This document shows, piece by piece, positions 20,803 through 29,793 of a stretch of 64,000 nt of DNA (the stretch's first letter is position 1; each line of letters begins with the position of its first letter). A model generated the notes under the pieces. That model had not been told where the DNA came from. It did no database searches and saw nothing but the letters and a program-made list of their open reading frames with translations. Made by a program: the position numbers and the translations under genes. Source of the DNA: Candidatus Symbiobacter mobilis CR (lineage in GTDB: Bacteria; Pseudomonadota; Gammaproteobacteria; Burkholderiales; Burkholderiaceae_C); NCBI RefSeq assembly GCF_000477435.1, contig NC_022576.1, positions 496,001-560,000 of the forward strand, written 5' to 3'.

Positions 20803-22708
20803 GTGTCTGACAGAAAAGTCGGATTTTTGATGCGTGTACCCGATACTTTCGGGATGTGATCCGGAATTGAGACCGGATTACAAATTTTTTTGCGGTCGAA
20901 TTCTGACAAAAACCATGTTTCCTACCCAAAAAATTTGATTATTGGTGAATGAAGGGAAAGCTATCCTCTGCAACCACTCATGCATCCCTTGAAAAAGACC
21001 GTCGAGCGGCATCAAGCCGCACGACGGATGGGCGATGGCGTTTTTCGCTTGGCATCAATCCATTGCTGACGAACCACCATTCCAATTCGGTAAAAATTCC
21101 GTGCCAAGACTGACAACGAAACATAGCGTTTGAATCCTTTTATTCCCTCATCGGGGCACATATCCAAACCAAAGTGTTCTAATCCATTGATAGCCGACTC
21201 TACAGCAGAATGCGCTTTCCGTAGTTTCACAAATGTCTCGCTCGATTCTCGTTCTTTCTCCACTTGGGAACAGCGCCCTTTCTTTGGCAAAGCAGCACAG
21301 CCTAATAATGTTGCCAATTTCTTCTGATTCTCTTGGCTGTGAAAGCCTTTATCAAAACTCACGGCATTCAAAGTCGGGAATCGTTCTTTTGCAGCTTCAA
21401 CCATTAGTATAGCAACTTCGTTATCTTCTTGCTTTTCCATAACGTGGTGATGCAAAATAAAACGATATTGATCTTCCAGAATACAAACCTTGACTCCCAA
21501 TTCCACTGGCACACCAGCCTTGCCTTTGCTTATCCATTCCGTATGCGGTTCAAACAGCGAGAATATCTTTTCCGAATGCGGAATGCGTTCCCCGTTGATC
21601 ACCCTACGGCGAATCTGATCTGATAACTTTTCTGCATGCCCTATGAAGACCTGCAGCTTCGATACCAACCCTTGCTCCCGTGCGCCGATCTGCGATGTAG
21701 CCAAGACGACTTCCTGCCTTGTTTGGGTGGCACGCTCGAACAGCTCTTTGGCCTGCTTGAGATATTCCTCGCATGCTTCGTGGATGGCAGCTTCCTTTGC
21801 TGCACGTTTGGCTTCATTTTGGGAATGAGAGCGCCGAAGCCGCTGAATATGGCGATACTGCTTTTTGAATTGGCGATAAGAGTGTTCATGCTGACGCCAG
21901 CCAGACAATTTATGTTTTTCCGCCAATTTTGCACTCCATGCAATGATCTTTTGTATAGCATCAAAAAGAAGATTCAAATCGGTTGGAAAATGTACATCTG
22001 TTTCAACTACAAAGGAATCACAACGACCGTGTAGAACGTCGTCCGGGCTTTTTTTTACTAGCGTATGGCCGGTTTTGACCACAACTTGATTTATTCGATC
22101 AAGAATCTCTGGGGTAAATAACCTCAAATTATCTTTCAGGGTTTGCACGTTGTATTTTGTCTCATCATACCAGTCAGTATGCCCAAGCATTTGTCGCAAT
22201 GTACGATGTTGATTCACAAGCTCTTGCAATCGGTCGTAGTCGATATTCAGACCCAATCGAACCACACCGATGACAAGAATTTGCCACTGCGACATACCTG
22301 GGCGACCCATATGCGCTTGTACCTTTTCACCAGAATGGAGGACCGGGAGAATTTCTGAGAGGATAGAGAAAACTTCTTTGCGTACGTCTGGTGTTGTGTA
22401 GATGTACTGAAGTCCTAGCAGCAATTTGGGGATATCATCGCGAGAACGCAGATCAAGCTGAATGTTAGCGATAGGATCTTCGCCTAATTTCATCTGAGGA
22501 TTGATGACAGAGCGCATGTAGCCCCCAATTATTTTAATGAAGATTGAAATAGGATGAAAGTATTATATCAAAATGAAAAAATTGGTGTGTAATGCGGCAT
22601 CTTATGCATAATCTCATGGAAATCGCAGGAAAGCGGCTCAATCTTCAACCCCCCAAACGTAGCGTACCCTGTTGATTTTGCATGGTTTTCCCTTTTTCTG
22701 TCAGACAC
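20803..22708 (-). mobile_element. ISNCY-type insertion sequence, about 1.9 kb, complete
   Basis: Perfect 15-bp inverted repeats bound it: GTGTCTGACAGAAAA at 20803-20817 and its complement at 22694-22708. The hexamer TATGTC occurs immediately outside both ends (20797-20802 and 22709-22714), consistent with target duplication. It carries a single 501-aa transposase. Its AT content is higher than that of the surrounding genes. Confidence 0.82.
21012..22517 (-). CDS. ISNCY family transposase
   Basis: This is a 501-aa protein. The conserved C-terminal catalytic region includes FEPHTEWISKGKAG, an acidic residue cluster in NAVSFDKGFHSQENQ, and AHSAVESAINGLEHFGLD. These resemble ISNCY (IS1202-like) transposases. 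A Lys/Arg/Gln-rich coiled segment occupies the middle. The frame is intact within the inverted repeats. The family call is from motif recollection, not a search. Confidence 0.8.
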   Translation of the reverse strand: MRSVINPQMKLGEDPIANIQLDLRSRDDIPKLLLGLQYIYTTPDVRKEVFSILSEILPVLHSGEKVQAHMGRPGMSQWQILVIGVVRLGLNIDYDRLQELVNQHRTLRQMLGHTDWYDETKYNVQTLKDNLRLFTPEILDRINQVVVKTGHTLVKKSPDDVLHGRCDSFVVETDVHFPTDLNLLFDAIQKIIAWSAKLAEKHKLSGWRQHEHSYRQFKKQYRHIQRLRRSHSQNEAKRAAKEAAIHEACEEYLKQAKELFERATQTRQEVVLATSQIGAREQGLVSKLQVFIGHAEKLSDQIRRRVINGERIPHSEKIFSLFEPHTEWISKGKAGVPVELGVKVCILEDQYRFILHHHVMEKQEDNEVAILMVEAAKERFPTLNAVSFDKGFHSQENQKKLATLLGCAALPKKGRCSQVEKERESSETFVKLRKAHSAVESAINGLEHFGLDMCPDEGIKGFKRYVSLSVLARNFYRIGMVVRQQWIDAKRKTPSPIRRAA

Positions 22709-22751
22709 TATGTCACAGTAGATGCCCGATGGGATGGTTGTTTGGGCACGC

Positions 22752-23012
22752 TCAATCACCCAGCAGAACCGAGCGGTCGTAAAGAGTCTCCGGGGCGATG
22801 TCGATATTTCCTGGCCAAACAACCGTGCCGTAATCGACATGTGCGCCAAAGAAAGCATTAGAAACCTTCAGTCGGCTAAATGGCCTTTTATCAATCAATG
22901 GCGACATATCAAAAAGACGACTTTCCCCATTCTCGAATTTCAGCATCAGTTTATAGCCTGGCAAAGCCTGAACACTCAGCACATCAAGAAGATCATTCAT
23001 TTCAACATCCAC
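22752..23012 (-). CDS. DUF2442 domain protein
   Basis: This is an 86-aa protein reading from a GTG directly after the upstream stop; an internal ATG four codons later is the alternative start. It contains the family pattern YKLMLKFENGESRLFDMSPL and FSRLKVSNAFF. Members often pair with a DUF4160 gene in TA-like loci, and exactly such a gene lies directly upstream, though broken here. Function is not established. Confidence 0.75.
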   Translation of the reverse strand: MDVEMNDLLDVLSVQALPGYKLMLKFENGESRLFDMSPLIDKRPFSRLKVSNAFFGAHVDYGTVVWPGNIDIAPETLYDRSVLLGD

Positions 23013-23282
23013 TTATTGCAGCGGAGCAATCCGGAAAGGCTCTTCACCGTTTACGGCGAGTTCCCAATCGGCAAAAAGATCGTCGCGGTGCAATTCCACC
23101 CATGCTTGAACAAGCTTCAACTGCTTTGGTGGAAAATTTCCCGCTAATACACGACCATCTTCCATGGCAATCGATGCCTTGAAGTTTTAATAGCGAACAT
23201 GAAAGTGCGGTAGGTGATGCCGCTCGTTGTCTTCAAATAGAATGGTGATAAGGATTCCGTAAAATATACTTATAGTTGGCAT
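23013..23282 (-). pseudogene. DUF4160 gene with an in-frame stop
   Basis: From ATG 23280-23282 the frame reads MPTISIFYGILITILFEDNE, then HHLPHFHVRY, a TAA, and continues without a shift as NFKASIAMEDGRVLAGNFPP to a normal end 1 nt before the DUF2442 start. The stop sits where family members usually have Gln (CAA to TAA is one substitution). DUF4160 proteins are small partners of DUF2442. The gene looks recently inactivated. Confidence 0.8.
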
Positions 23283-23460
23283 ATATTGTCCCCATAAAAA
23301 CTTATGAATTTTTGTACTCTAGCACAATTTATTGCACCTGGCCCCTTTGATGCGCTTCGATGTCACTGCTGTACATACCGGGCGTTTCAGATTCAACCGT
23401 TCACCGGCGGTAGTGGTCATGACCCAGCGCTTGCCGTCGCCCAGCCGCTTCAGCCATCCG
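23283..23460. other. Intergenic remnant without a recognisable gene
   Basis: An AT-rich stretch leads into a minus-strand frame (RLGDGKRWVMTTTAGERL) that looks like the C-terminal end of some protein fused after the fnlC fragment. I do not recognise it. Confidence 0.3.
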
Positions 23461-23602
23461 GCCTTCGGCACTGTTCAGAAAGTAGTCCGTTTTCTTTATG
23501 CCTAAGTCGTCGAAGAACACCTGATTCAATTCGTAGTCATAGTTTTGGCCTGTATGCACCAGCACATGCTCACAGTGCCTGTCCAACGCTGCGAGTACGC
23601 GG
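23461..23602 (-). pseudogene. Internal fragment of fnlC
   Basis: About 47 codons match residues ~18-65 of the intact fnlC at 27223-28359 (HTGQNYDYELNQVFFDDLG). Both ends break abruptly: into a capF fragment upstream and into unknown sequence downstream. It is out of frame with the capF fragment. Confidence 0.8.
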
Positions 23603-24035
23603 TACCTACACCCCACACCCCACCGTATCCGGCTTTTCCCGGTCAAACACCTCATTGGCCCATAGCAGCACCACCATTTCGTCGGTGCCCACGTTGGTGA
23701 TGTTATGCGCTCAGCCGGGAATAGTGTCCACCACCTGTGGTTTGTCACCGGACGTTCGCAATTCCACCCGTTCATCGGTCAACAGGTGGCGAAAGCGGAA
23801 CAGCGCCTGCTCCTTGATGACCAAGAATTTTTCCGTCTTGGTGTGGTGGTAGTGCCCGCCGCGCGTAATGCCGGGGTGGGCTGGGAAGCAACTGAATTGG
23901 CCGCAATCCGGCGTTTTGAGCATTTCCACGAACACGCCGCGCGGGTCTGCGTACTGGGGTACCTCGTAGGCAAAACGTTCGGTGGGCAGGTAGCTCACAT
24001 ACGTGGCATACAGGGCACGCGCCAGGCCAACACCA
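23603..24035 (-). pseudogene. capF/fnlB cupin-domain fragment A
   Basis: This encodes the C-terminal cupin domain of a CapF/FnlB-type bifunctional enzyme: SYLPTERFAYEVPQYADPRG, PGITRGGHYHHTKTEKFL, TSGDKPQVVDTIPG. A TGG-to-TGA change stops it after DTIPG, where other copies continue as GWAHDITNVG. The SDR domain that should precede it is missing. Confidence 0.85.
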
Positions 24036-24121
24036 CGTCCTCCACAACCAGGCGCAATGTTGTGGCAGAACGTGGCCACCACAGAGACGGCCTCTCCCCG
24101 TTGTGGCACATGGTTTCACCC

Positions 24122-24165
24122 AGTGCTGAGCACTCAGCCCTCAGCACTCGCATAACATTTATGTT
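24122..24165 (+). promoter_or_regulatory. Putative operator/promoter of the first higBA module
   Basis: Two inverted repeats lie just before the toxin start: AGTGCTGA...TCAGCACT (24122-24148) and the palindrome AACATTTATGTT (24154-24165). The second overlaps a plausible -10 (TTATGTTAT). This is typical for an autorepressed TA operon. The assignment is inferred. Confidence 0.45.
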
Positions 24166-24175
24166 ATTCTAAGAC

Positions 24176-24511
24176 ATGGAATACGCGATTGATTACTACA
24201 GCGAAGGCGTGGAGCAAGAAATCCTGGCGCTGCCAGACACCTTGGCGGCGCGCTATGTTGTCTTGACGCGGCGCATGGTGGCTGTTGGTCCGAACCTTGG
24301 AGAGCCGCACACCAAGTCGATGGGGGATGGCCTGCTGGAACTGCGCCTCAAGGGCGCGGAAGGCATTGCCCGGGTCTTCTACTGCACGCAAGTGGGCCGG
24401 CGCATCGTGATGCTGCACAGCTTCATCAAGAAGACCAGCCGCACACCACCGCGTGAACTAGAAATTGCACTGAACCGCATGAAAGAGGTGAAACATGGCC
24501 ACACACGATGA
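24176..24511 (+). CDS. higB: RelE/HigB-type toxin (phage Gp49-like family)
   Basis: This is a 111-aa basic protein with the RelE-superfamily pattern LLELRLKGAEGIARVFYCTQ, followed by RIVMLHSFIKKTSRTPPRELEIA. Such toxins cleave mRNA on the ribosome. The gene precedes and overlaps its antitoxin by 17 nt, the HigBA order. It lies between capF fragments A and B. Confidence 0.85.
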   Translation: MEYAIDYYSEGVEQEILALPDTLAARYVVLTRRMVAVGPNLGEPHTKSMGDGLLELRLKGAEGIARVFYCTQVGRRIVMLHSFIKKTSRTPPRELEIALNRMKEVKHGHTR

Positions 24512-24782
24512 AGTCATCAAGAAGCTGATGAGCCGTCCCGGCGTAGCCGCCGAAGTTGAACGCATTGAGCGCGAAGAAGGGGAGCTTCTGGATGCGCTGC
24601 TCAAAGCGCGCCACGAGGCGGGCTTGACCCAGGCCGAGCTTGCCGCCCGCATGGGCACGCAAGCCCCTGCCGTTGCCCGTCTTGAGCGTGCACTGGCCAC
24701 GGGCAAGCACTCGCCCTCGGTCGCCACCCTCAGAAAGTACGTCAAGGCCTGCGGTAAGGAGTTGCACCTACAGGTGTCATGA
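24495..24782 (+). CDS. higA: HigA-type antitoxin, XRE helix-turn-helix
   Basis: This is a 95-aa protein with an HTH (GLTQAELAARMGTQAPAVARLE) in the second half. It should bind HigB and repress the operon through the palindromes upstream. The N-terminal third is acidic and probably contacts the toxin. Confidence 0.85.
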   Translation: MATHDEVIKKLMSRPGVAAEVERIEREEGELLDALLKARHEAGLTQAELAARMGTQAPAVARLERALATGKHSPSVATLRKYVKACGKELHLQVS

Positions 24783-24847
24783 CGTCGGTCCCATGACTAT
24801 CAACCGATTTGAAGACCTGATTGTGAGTATTCCAGTCCAACGTGACC

Positions 24848-24889
24848 GGTCTTCGCCAATCACACAGATTCGCCCCTGTCGCACTGAAC
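24848..24889 (+). pseudogene. 3' remnant of an rpn gene
   Basis: About 42 bases match the final codons of the intact rpn gene ending at 32614 (GGTCTTCGCC...GCACTGAAC), with several substitutions. As in the intact case, the rpn stop abuts a capF fragment end. Confidence 0.65.
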
Positions 24890-25060
24890 TACACCCCACA
24901 CCCAACCGTATCGGGCTTTTCCCGGTCAAACACCTCATTGGCCCACAGCAGTAGCACCATTTCGTCGGTGCCCACGTTGGTGATGTTATGCGTTCAGCCG
25001 GGAATAGTGTCCACCACCTGTGGCTTGTCACCGGACGTTCGCAATTCCAGCCGTTCATCA
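24890..25060 (-). pseudogene. capF/fnlB cupin-domain fragment B
   Basis: The last ~55 codons of the capF cupin domain (TSGDKPQVVDTIPG ... MVLLLWANEVFDREKPDTV) carry a TGG-to-TGA change at the same place as fragment A. It shares the longer ACACCCC repeat at its end with fragments A, E and F. Confidence 0.8.
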
Positions 25061-25098
25061 AAATCCTTGTCGCATGGGTCATACCGCACCACCGGACA

Positions 25099-26397
25099 TC
25101 ACCATGTTTGCCCGTCCAGGTTCCAGCGGATGCCTTCAGGCAGGTTGAAAAAGGCAAATGGATTCAGAAACTGCCTGCGCCAAAGCATGGCGCGATCCAC
25201 AGCGTTGAGATTGGCCTCATCGCACGTGGGTTGCCATGCGTTCATGATCACCTCAAGCTGGCGATTCACGATGTCGATACCCTCTTCACGGCTCAGCAAG
25301 TAACTTGACGACGCTGCAATGCACGTCGCAAGCTGGCTGCTTCGGTCACCGCCGTGAATCAGCATGGCCTGCGATGCCTGCTGCCCTACGCGGGGCTGAG
25401 GGCAAATGTCGTAGGCGGGTGTCAGCGTCAAACGCTGCCCATCCCAAAAAGCAGCATGGTTGCGGGCGTGGTCATCCGTATTCCCGCACAAGATGTTGAA
25501 AACCAGCCTGCTGAACAGTTCCCGCAAAGTTTCCCTGGCGTTCACAAAACGATGGCGGATGATCTCTGCCAGCTTTTCATAGCTGGCATAGGCAGCCATC
25601 ATCTCGTCCAGCTCCAACATCGTCAGTGCGGAAACCATCGCCCGACGGTGCCACGCGCTGCCCTGCCGCACACGGTCGAACCGTTCAACCAGCAACACGT
25701 CCTTGCCCAAAGCCGACCGCAATTGCACCGGCGCTACATCCAGCCCAACCTTGGCGGCTAAGCGCATGGCAAGGAACTCGGCTTTGACCACGTTGTACCA
25801 ATCGCTGCTTGTGGAAAACTTGGCGATGAATTTGCTGTCAACGTCATCGATCAACACCTTCGGCCTGGCGCCGCCCAACGACGTTCCATGCAGCAGCGAC
25901 TGATCCAGATCGGGGGACAAGGGGATACCTTGCTCGATCTTTTCCACAGCGGTCTGCAATTCCACCAAAGTGGCCTGCTGCGCCAGCCGTGGCGCATAGT
26001 GCGTGGGCGAACGTTGAAAGTCCAGCGCGCCCACCCTGTTGGAACCCGATTCCAACAGATACGTCAACTCATCCAGTTCCACCTGCGCCGCATCTGCCCC
26101 TTTTGCACCCAGTGTGCGATGAATCAGCACACGGCGGCCCCAGGCATCTGGAGACGCATCGCGGATGCAGCCGGGCATATTCCAACCCGGCGCCAGGGGG
26201 ATATACCCGGGCTGCAAAGGCAATTCCGGTGCATACAGCGGGATGGCATCCTTGCGGGCAAGATAACTACGGCCATAGTGGAACGCCAGCCGCGGCCCCT
26301 GACGGGACAGCAAACCCGCCACCACGGGTGCATCGGCCTGTGGTAGCCACACCCAGACATAGGCCTGTGCATACGCAACGGCTGCGTCAGAAATCAT
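25099..26397 (-). CDS. hipA: HipA-type serine/threonine kinase toxin
   Basis: This is a 432-aa protein from ATG 26395-26397, overlapping hipB by 11 nt. It has the HipA N-subdomain (LSRQGPRLAFHYGRSYL), the Gly-rich GTSLGGARPKVLID, the Lys in FIAKFSTSSDWYNVV, the catalytic loop CGNTDDHARNHAAF and the metal site AYDICP. HipA phosphorylates tRNA synthetases and induces dormancy. All catalytic residues look present. The long N-terminal ORF extension is antisense overlap with hipB and not used. Confidence 0.88.
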   Translation of the reverse strand: MISDAAVAYAQAYVWVWLPQADAPVVAGLLSRQGPRLAFHYGRSYLARKDAIPLYAPELPLQPGYIPLAPGWNMPGCIRDASPDAWGRRVLIHRTLGAKGADAAQVELDELTYLLESGSNRVGALDFQRSPTHYAPRLAQQATLVELQTAVEKIEQGIPLSPDLDQSLLHGTSLGGARPKVLIDDVDSKFIAKFSTSSDWYNVVKAEFLAMRLAAKVGLDVAPVQLRSALGKDVLLVERFDRVRQGSAWHRRAMVSALTMLELDEMMAAYASYEKLAEIIRHRFVNARETLRELFSRLVFNILCGNTDDHARNHAAFWDGQRLTLTPAYDICPQPRVGQQASQAMLIHGGDRSSQLATCIAASSSYLLSREEGIDIVNRQLEVIMNAWQPTCDEANLNAVDRAMLWRRQFLNPFAFFNLPEGIRWNLDGQTW

Positions 26398-26725
26398 CCT
26401 GCACAACCTTGGCTTTGGCTCTGACGGCTTTGGGCAGCAAAGCCAGTTTTTCGCGGTGGTGGGCCAGTGTGGATGCCAGACAGCGTTCATCCTGTTCAAA
26501 CAGGGCCACGCCGCAAATCGATGCCACCTCAAACACGGCACCGATGGAACACGTGGGGTCGCCCCGCTCGATGCGTTGCAACAAAGCGCGGGAAACCCCC
26601 GCACGCATGGCAAGGTCAGTCGTGGTCATCGCGTTTTCCAAGCGCCCTTCGCGGATGAGGGCACCAAGCAACTGCATTGCGAGCAAACTGCGTTGGGAAT
26701 AGGGGCGGGATGCAGGCTTGGCCAT
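26387..26725 (-). CDS. hipB: HipB-type antitoxin, XRE helix-turn-helix
   Basis: This is a 112-aa protein with an HTH (TTTDLAMRAGVSRALLQRIERGD) in the first half, located directly before hipA and overlapping it. It would neutralise HipA and repress the operon. The module is bracketed by capF fragments B and C. Confidence 0.85.
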   Translation of the reverse strand: MAKPASRPYSQRSLLAMQLLGALIREGRLENAMTTTDLAMRAGVSRALLQRIERGDPTCSIGAVFEVASICGVALFEQDERCLASTLAHHREKLALLPKAVRAKAKVVQDDF

Positions 26726-26795
26726 GTTTGATTCATTGATGATTCACCAGCGATGATATGGCTTTTTTATGAACCATGCATAAGAGCCTACTGAA

Positions 26796-26871
26796 TTGGT
26801 GTGGTGGTAGTGCCCGCCGCGCGTCATGCCGGGGTGGGCTGTGAAGCAACTGAACTGGCCGCAATCCGGCG
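26796..26871 (-). pseudogene. capF/fnlB cupin fragment C (short)
   Basis: About 25 codons of the capF cupin core (PDCGQFSCFTAHPGMTRGG) sit between the hipB start and a wbuB fragment. Both ends are abrupt. Confidence 0.75.
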
Positions 26872-26920
26872 AAGGTTGTTGGTATAGGAAATCACACTTT
26901 GTGTGAATTTGCGCATAGCA

Positions 26921-27193
26921 CTTCAGCGCCCCGGCCAAAGGCCCATGGAAGATGGAAGGGGAATACCAGACGACGCCATCCCACCGTTGGGCGGACAAAG
27001 GGCTGGCGCGCAGGCGCAATACCTCCGCGCCTTCGTAGTCATCGATCCGCCAGAGCGTTTCCAGCCCCGGGGTGGGGAGCAGAACCGTCAGCGCATGGCC
27101 TTGGCGTACGAACTCCCGCGACAAATCGCGAAGCTGCACTGCGCCCGAAGTGCGCAATGGTGGAAAGGTATCTGCAATCAGCGCGATCCGCAT
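26921..27193 (-). pseudogene. Truncated second copy of wbuB
   Basis: It matches the first ~120 codons of the wbuB at 20618, including the start and its AGGAG signal. An 84-bp internal deletion lies between two GGCGCGCAGG repeats and removes 28 residues. The reading ends in unrelated sequence. It follows the intact fnlC as wbuB should. Confidence 0.85.
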
Positions 27194-27222
27194 CGTTCCT
27201 TGCTCCTGGCCACCTAGTCGCC

Positions 27223-28359
27223 CTAATACCGCTTCCAAACCACGCGGTTCACATAGTCTGTATAGCTGTGGATGATCCGCACCACCTTGTCGGCAACATT
27301 CGGCATGGCGTAATCTGCCACCAGGCGCAGCGCGCGGTCGGCACCGCGTGGTTGGCTCGACAGAATCGCCAACCCCTGCCGCACCCTGTCCACTTCCAGC
27401 CCCACCATCATGACCACGGCTTCCTCCATCCCCTCGGGGCGCTCATGCGCTTCACGCAAGTTCAGGGCGGGCAGGTTCAGAATCGATGCCTCCTCGTTGA
27501 TCGTCCCGCTATCCGACAACACAGCCCTGGCCCCCATTTGCAGCCTGACGTAATCGTGAAACCCCAGTGGTTTGAGTAGCCGCACCAAGGGATGAAAACG
27601 CACGCCGGTGGCATCCACGCGCTTTTGGGTGCGCGGGTGGGTGGAGACGATGACGGGCAATTGGTACTCCGTTGCCACCATGTTGAGCACGGCGACCAAT
27701 TTGGCAAAAGCGGTATCGGGTTCGATGTTTTCTTCCCGGTGCGCGCTCACCACAAAGTACTGGTCTTGGGCCACATCCCAACGCGCCAGCGCGTCAGAAG
27801 CCTGAATTTGCGGCATGTAGTGGTGCAGCACTTCATACATGGGGCTGCCGGTTTTGATGACTTGGTCCGGCGGAAGTCCTTCGCGCAGCAGGTATTCGCG
27901 CGCAATGCTGCTATAGGTCAGGTTGATATCTGCCGTGTGATCAACGATGCGGCGGTTGATTTCCTCCGGCACCCGCTGGTCAAAACAACGGTTGCCAGCC
28001 TCCATGTGGAAGATCGGCACTTTGCGCCGTTTGGCCGGGATGACCGATAAGCAGCTATTGGTATCGCCCAGCACCAGCATGGCATCCGGCTGCACCTGCG
28101 CCAAAACGCCGTCCACGGTCGTGATCAGATTGCCAATCGTGTTGGCGGCGCTGGCGCTGCCTTCGGCGCTGTGCAAAAAGTAGTCCGGTTTCTTCACACC
28201 CAAGTCGTCGAAGAACACCTGATTCAATTCATAGTCATAGTTCTGGCCCGTATGCACCAGCACATGCTCACAGTGCCTATCCAACGCCGCCAGCACGCGG
28301 GAAAGACGAATGATCTCCGGCCGCGTACCGACGACCGACATCACTTTGAGTTTTTTCAT
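27223..28359 (-). CDS. fnlC: FnlC/CapG-type UDP-N-acetyl sugar 2-epimerase
   Basis: This is a 378-aa protein from ATG 28357-28359 (MKKLKVMSVVGTRPEIIRLS). The non-hydrolysing UDP-GlcNAc 2-epimerase fold is clear: HTGQNYDYELN, GDTNSC, HMEAGNRCFD, VPEEINRR, SGTINEEASIL and REAHERPEG. The asparagine variants (EAGNRCFD, GTINEE) and the capF and wbuB neighbours point to the last step of UDP-N-acetyl-L-fucosamine synthesis. It is the only complete gene left of the fnlB-fnlC-wbuB set here, so the pathway cannot run from this window alone. Confidence 0.88.
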   Translation of the reverse strand: MKKLKVMSVVGTRPEIIRLSRVLAALDRHCEHVLVHTGQNYDYELNQVFFDDLGVKKPDYFLHSAEGSASAANTIGNLITTVDGVLAQVQPDAMLVLGDTNSCLSVIPAKRRKVPIFHMEAGNRCFDQRVPEEINRRIVDHTADINLTYSSIAREYLLREGLPPDQVIKTGSPMYEVLHHYMPQIQASDALARWDVAQDQYFVVSAHREENIEPDTAFAKLVAVLNMVATEYQLPVIVSTHPRTQKRVDATGVRFHPLVRLLKPLGFHDYVRLQMGARAVLSDSGTINEEASILNLPALNLREAHERPEGMEEAVVMMVGLEVDRVRQGLAILSSQPRGADRALRLVADYAMPNVADKVVRIIHSYTDYVNRVVWKRY

Positions 28360-28365
28360 ACCTAC

Positions 28366-28512
28366 ACCCCACCGTATCCGGCTTTTCCCGGTCAAACACC
28401 TCATTAGCCCATAGCAACACCACCATTTCGTTGGTGCCCACATTGGTAATTGTCATGCGCCCAGCCGGGGATGGTGTCTACTACCTGTGGCTTGTCGCCG
28501 GACGTTCGCCAT
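28366..28512 (-). pseudogene. capF/fnlB cupin-domain fragment D
   Basis: This is the end of capF directly upstream of the intact fnlC. It lacks the extra 6-bp ACACCC unit seen in fragments A, B, E and F, and it has a 1-bp insertion (GACAATTACC for GACATCACC), so it is frameshifted. Upstream it breaks into a truncated rpn gene. Confidence 0.8.
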
Positions 28513-29350
28513 TCTCCAAAGCACCGTAGACCGATACATGGCCTTGCGAATGCTGGTGTACCTTGGCCTGCTGTACCAGGATTTGATTCGACGCGGCGAG
28601 GTTTTGCCCAATGGCCGCCTGCCCCCTGTGCTGCCGATCGTGCTGTACAACGGCGCTGCCCGTTGGACGGCGGCGACCGAATTCAGCGAATTGATCCCGC
28701 CCGTGCCGGGTTTGGTGGAGAAATTCAAGCCGAAGTTCCAATACTTGTTGATTGCGAAGAATCACTACACCGAAAACACCTTGCCCCCGGTCAAGAATTT
28801 CGTTGCAGCGCTGTTTCGGCTGGAACAGGTTTCCTCGCCCGAGGCACTTTTGCCGTTGATAGCGTCCCTGCAAGAATGGCATGAGAATGACGTAGATGTT
28901 CGGAGAATGTTTGCGATATGGATACGCGCAACGTTGATGCGCAAAGCACCATACCAAATTCAGTTACCCCAAGTCGATGATTTACAGGAGATTAGCATCA
29001 TGTTGTCAGAACGGATTGAAGAATGGGCCAAAGGGTATGAAGCGAAGGGGATGCAGGTTGGGATAGAGCAAGGAATGGAACAAGGCTTGCTGCAAGGTAG
29101 ACAACAAGGGATGCAACAAGGAATGCAGCAAGGCTTGCAAACCGGCATGAATCAAGGCCAGCACCTGGAAGCAATACGTACCCTGCACAAGCTACTGGCC
29201 AAGCGTTTTGGTGATGTGCCAGCAGCGCTGATGGCGCGCATCGAAGCGGCGTCGCTCGAACAAATTGAAGGCTGGTTCGACTTTGCCCTGGACGCGCCGA
29301 CGTTGGAATCGGTGTTCGCCGATCACACGGGTGCGCCTCTGTCGCACTGA
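28513..29350 (+). pseudogene. 5'-truncated rpn (Rpn-family nuclease/transposase)
   Basis: The sequence is nearly identical to the intact rpn at 31583 from codon ~77 onward. The first part, including the PD-(D/E)XK residues in DDVVW and LLIEFQSS, is replaced by capF sequence. The reading frame stays open to the stop and could start at ATG 28538. The C-terminal GMQQG-type repeat is longer than in the intact copy. Confidence 0.82.
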
Positions 29351-29358
29351 ACCCTAAA

Positions 29359-29637
29359 GTGATAGAACACGCGCAAAAATCGAGCGATATGCACGCTACA
29401 TGGATTGACCCAGACGATGCGCCGGAACTGACAGAAGAATTTTTCGAGCGCGCAGACCAGTACGAAGGCGAGCAATTGCTACGGCGTGGTAGCCCCAAAT
29501 CCGCATCGACCCAAATACCGATTGCATTGCGTCTGGATGCCGACGTGCTTGCTGCACTGCGTGCGACCGGGGACGGCTGGCAAACGCGCATCAATGACAT
29601 GCTTCGCGCATCGCTCCATCTGGCTGGGCGTGTGTAG
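29359..29637 (+). CDS. brnA: BrnA-family antitoxin without its BrnT toxin
   Basis: This is a 92-aa protein reading from GTG 29359. The BrnA pattern is clear: WIDPDDAPELTEEFFERAD, then IPIALRLDADVLAALRATG and WQTRINDMLR (ribbon-helix-helix). BrnT normally lies immediately upstream, but that position is occupied by the truncated rpn gene, whose stop is 8 nt away. The antitoxin is therefore an orphan. Confidence 0.8.
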   Translation: MIEHAQKSSDMHATWIDPDDAPELTEEFFERADQYEGEQLLRRGSPKSASTQIPIALRLDADVLAALRATGDGWQTRINDMLRASLHLAGRV

Positions 29638-29657
29638 CGCCGGATTGTGTTGGCGCT
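29636..29657 (+). terminator. Putative terminator after brnA
   Basis: AGCGCC (29636-29641) pairs with GGCGCT (29652-29657) around a 10-nt loop directly at the brnA stop. There is no strong U tract. The same hairpin is retained in the duplicated brnA end near 31.06 kb. Confidence 0.4.
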
Positions 29658-29793
29658 GGTGGGCATGCGACCCAAACCAAGCTACAGCATCGGTGCCATT
29701 GCAGACGATTGCTATCCGTAGAGGAATGTTGCAGTCCATTGCAGCCGACACCACCGGGTAGCGAAATACCGACACTGCCAGTTCGGCTTACGC

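Noticed and set aside
28975..29160. Tandem short repeats as a possible CRISPR
   Set aside because: They are in-frame codon repeats (QG-type) in the rpn gene without spacers.
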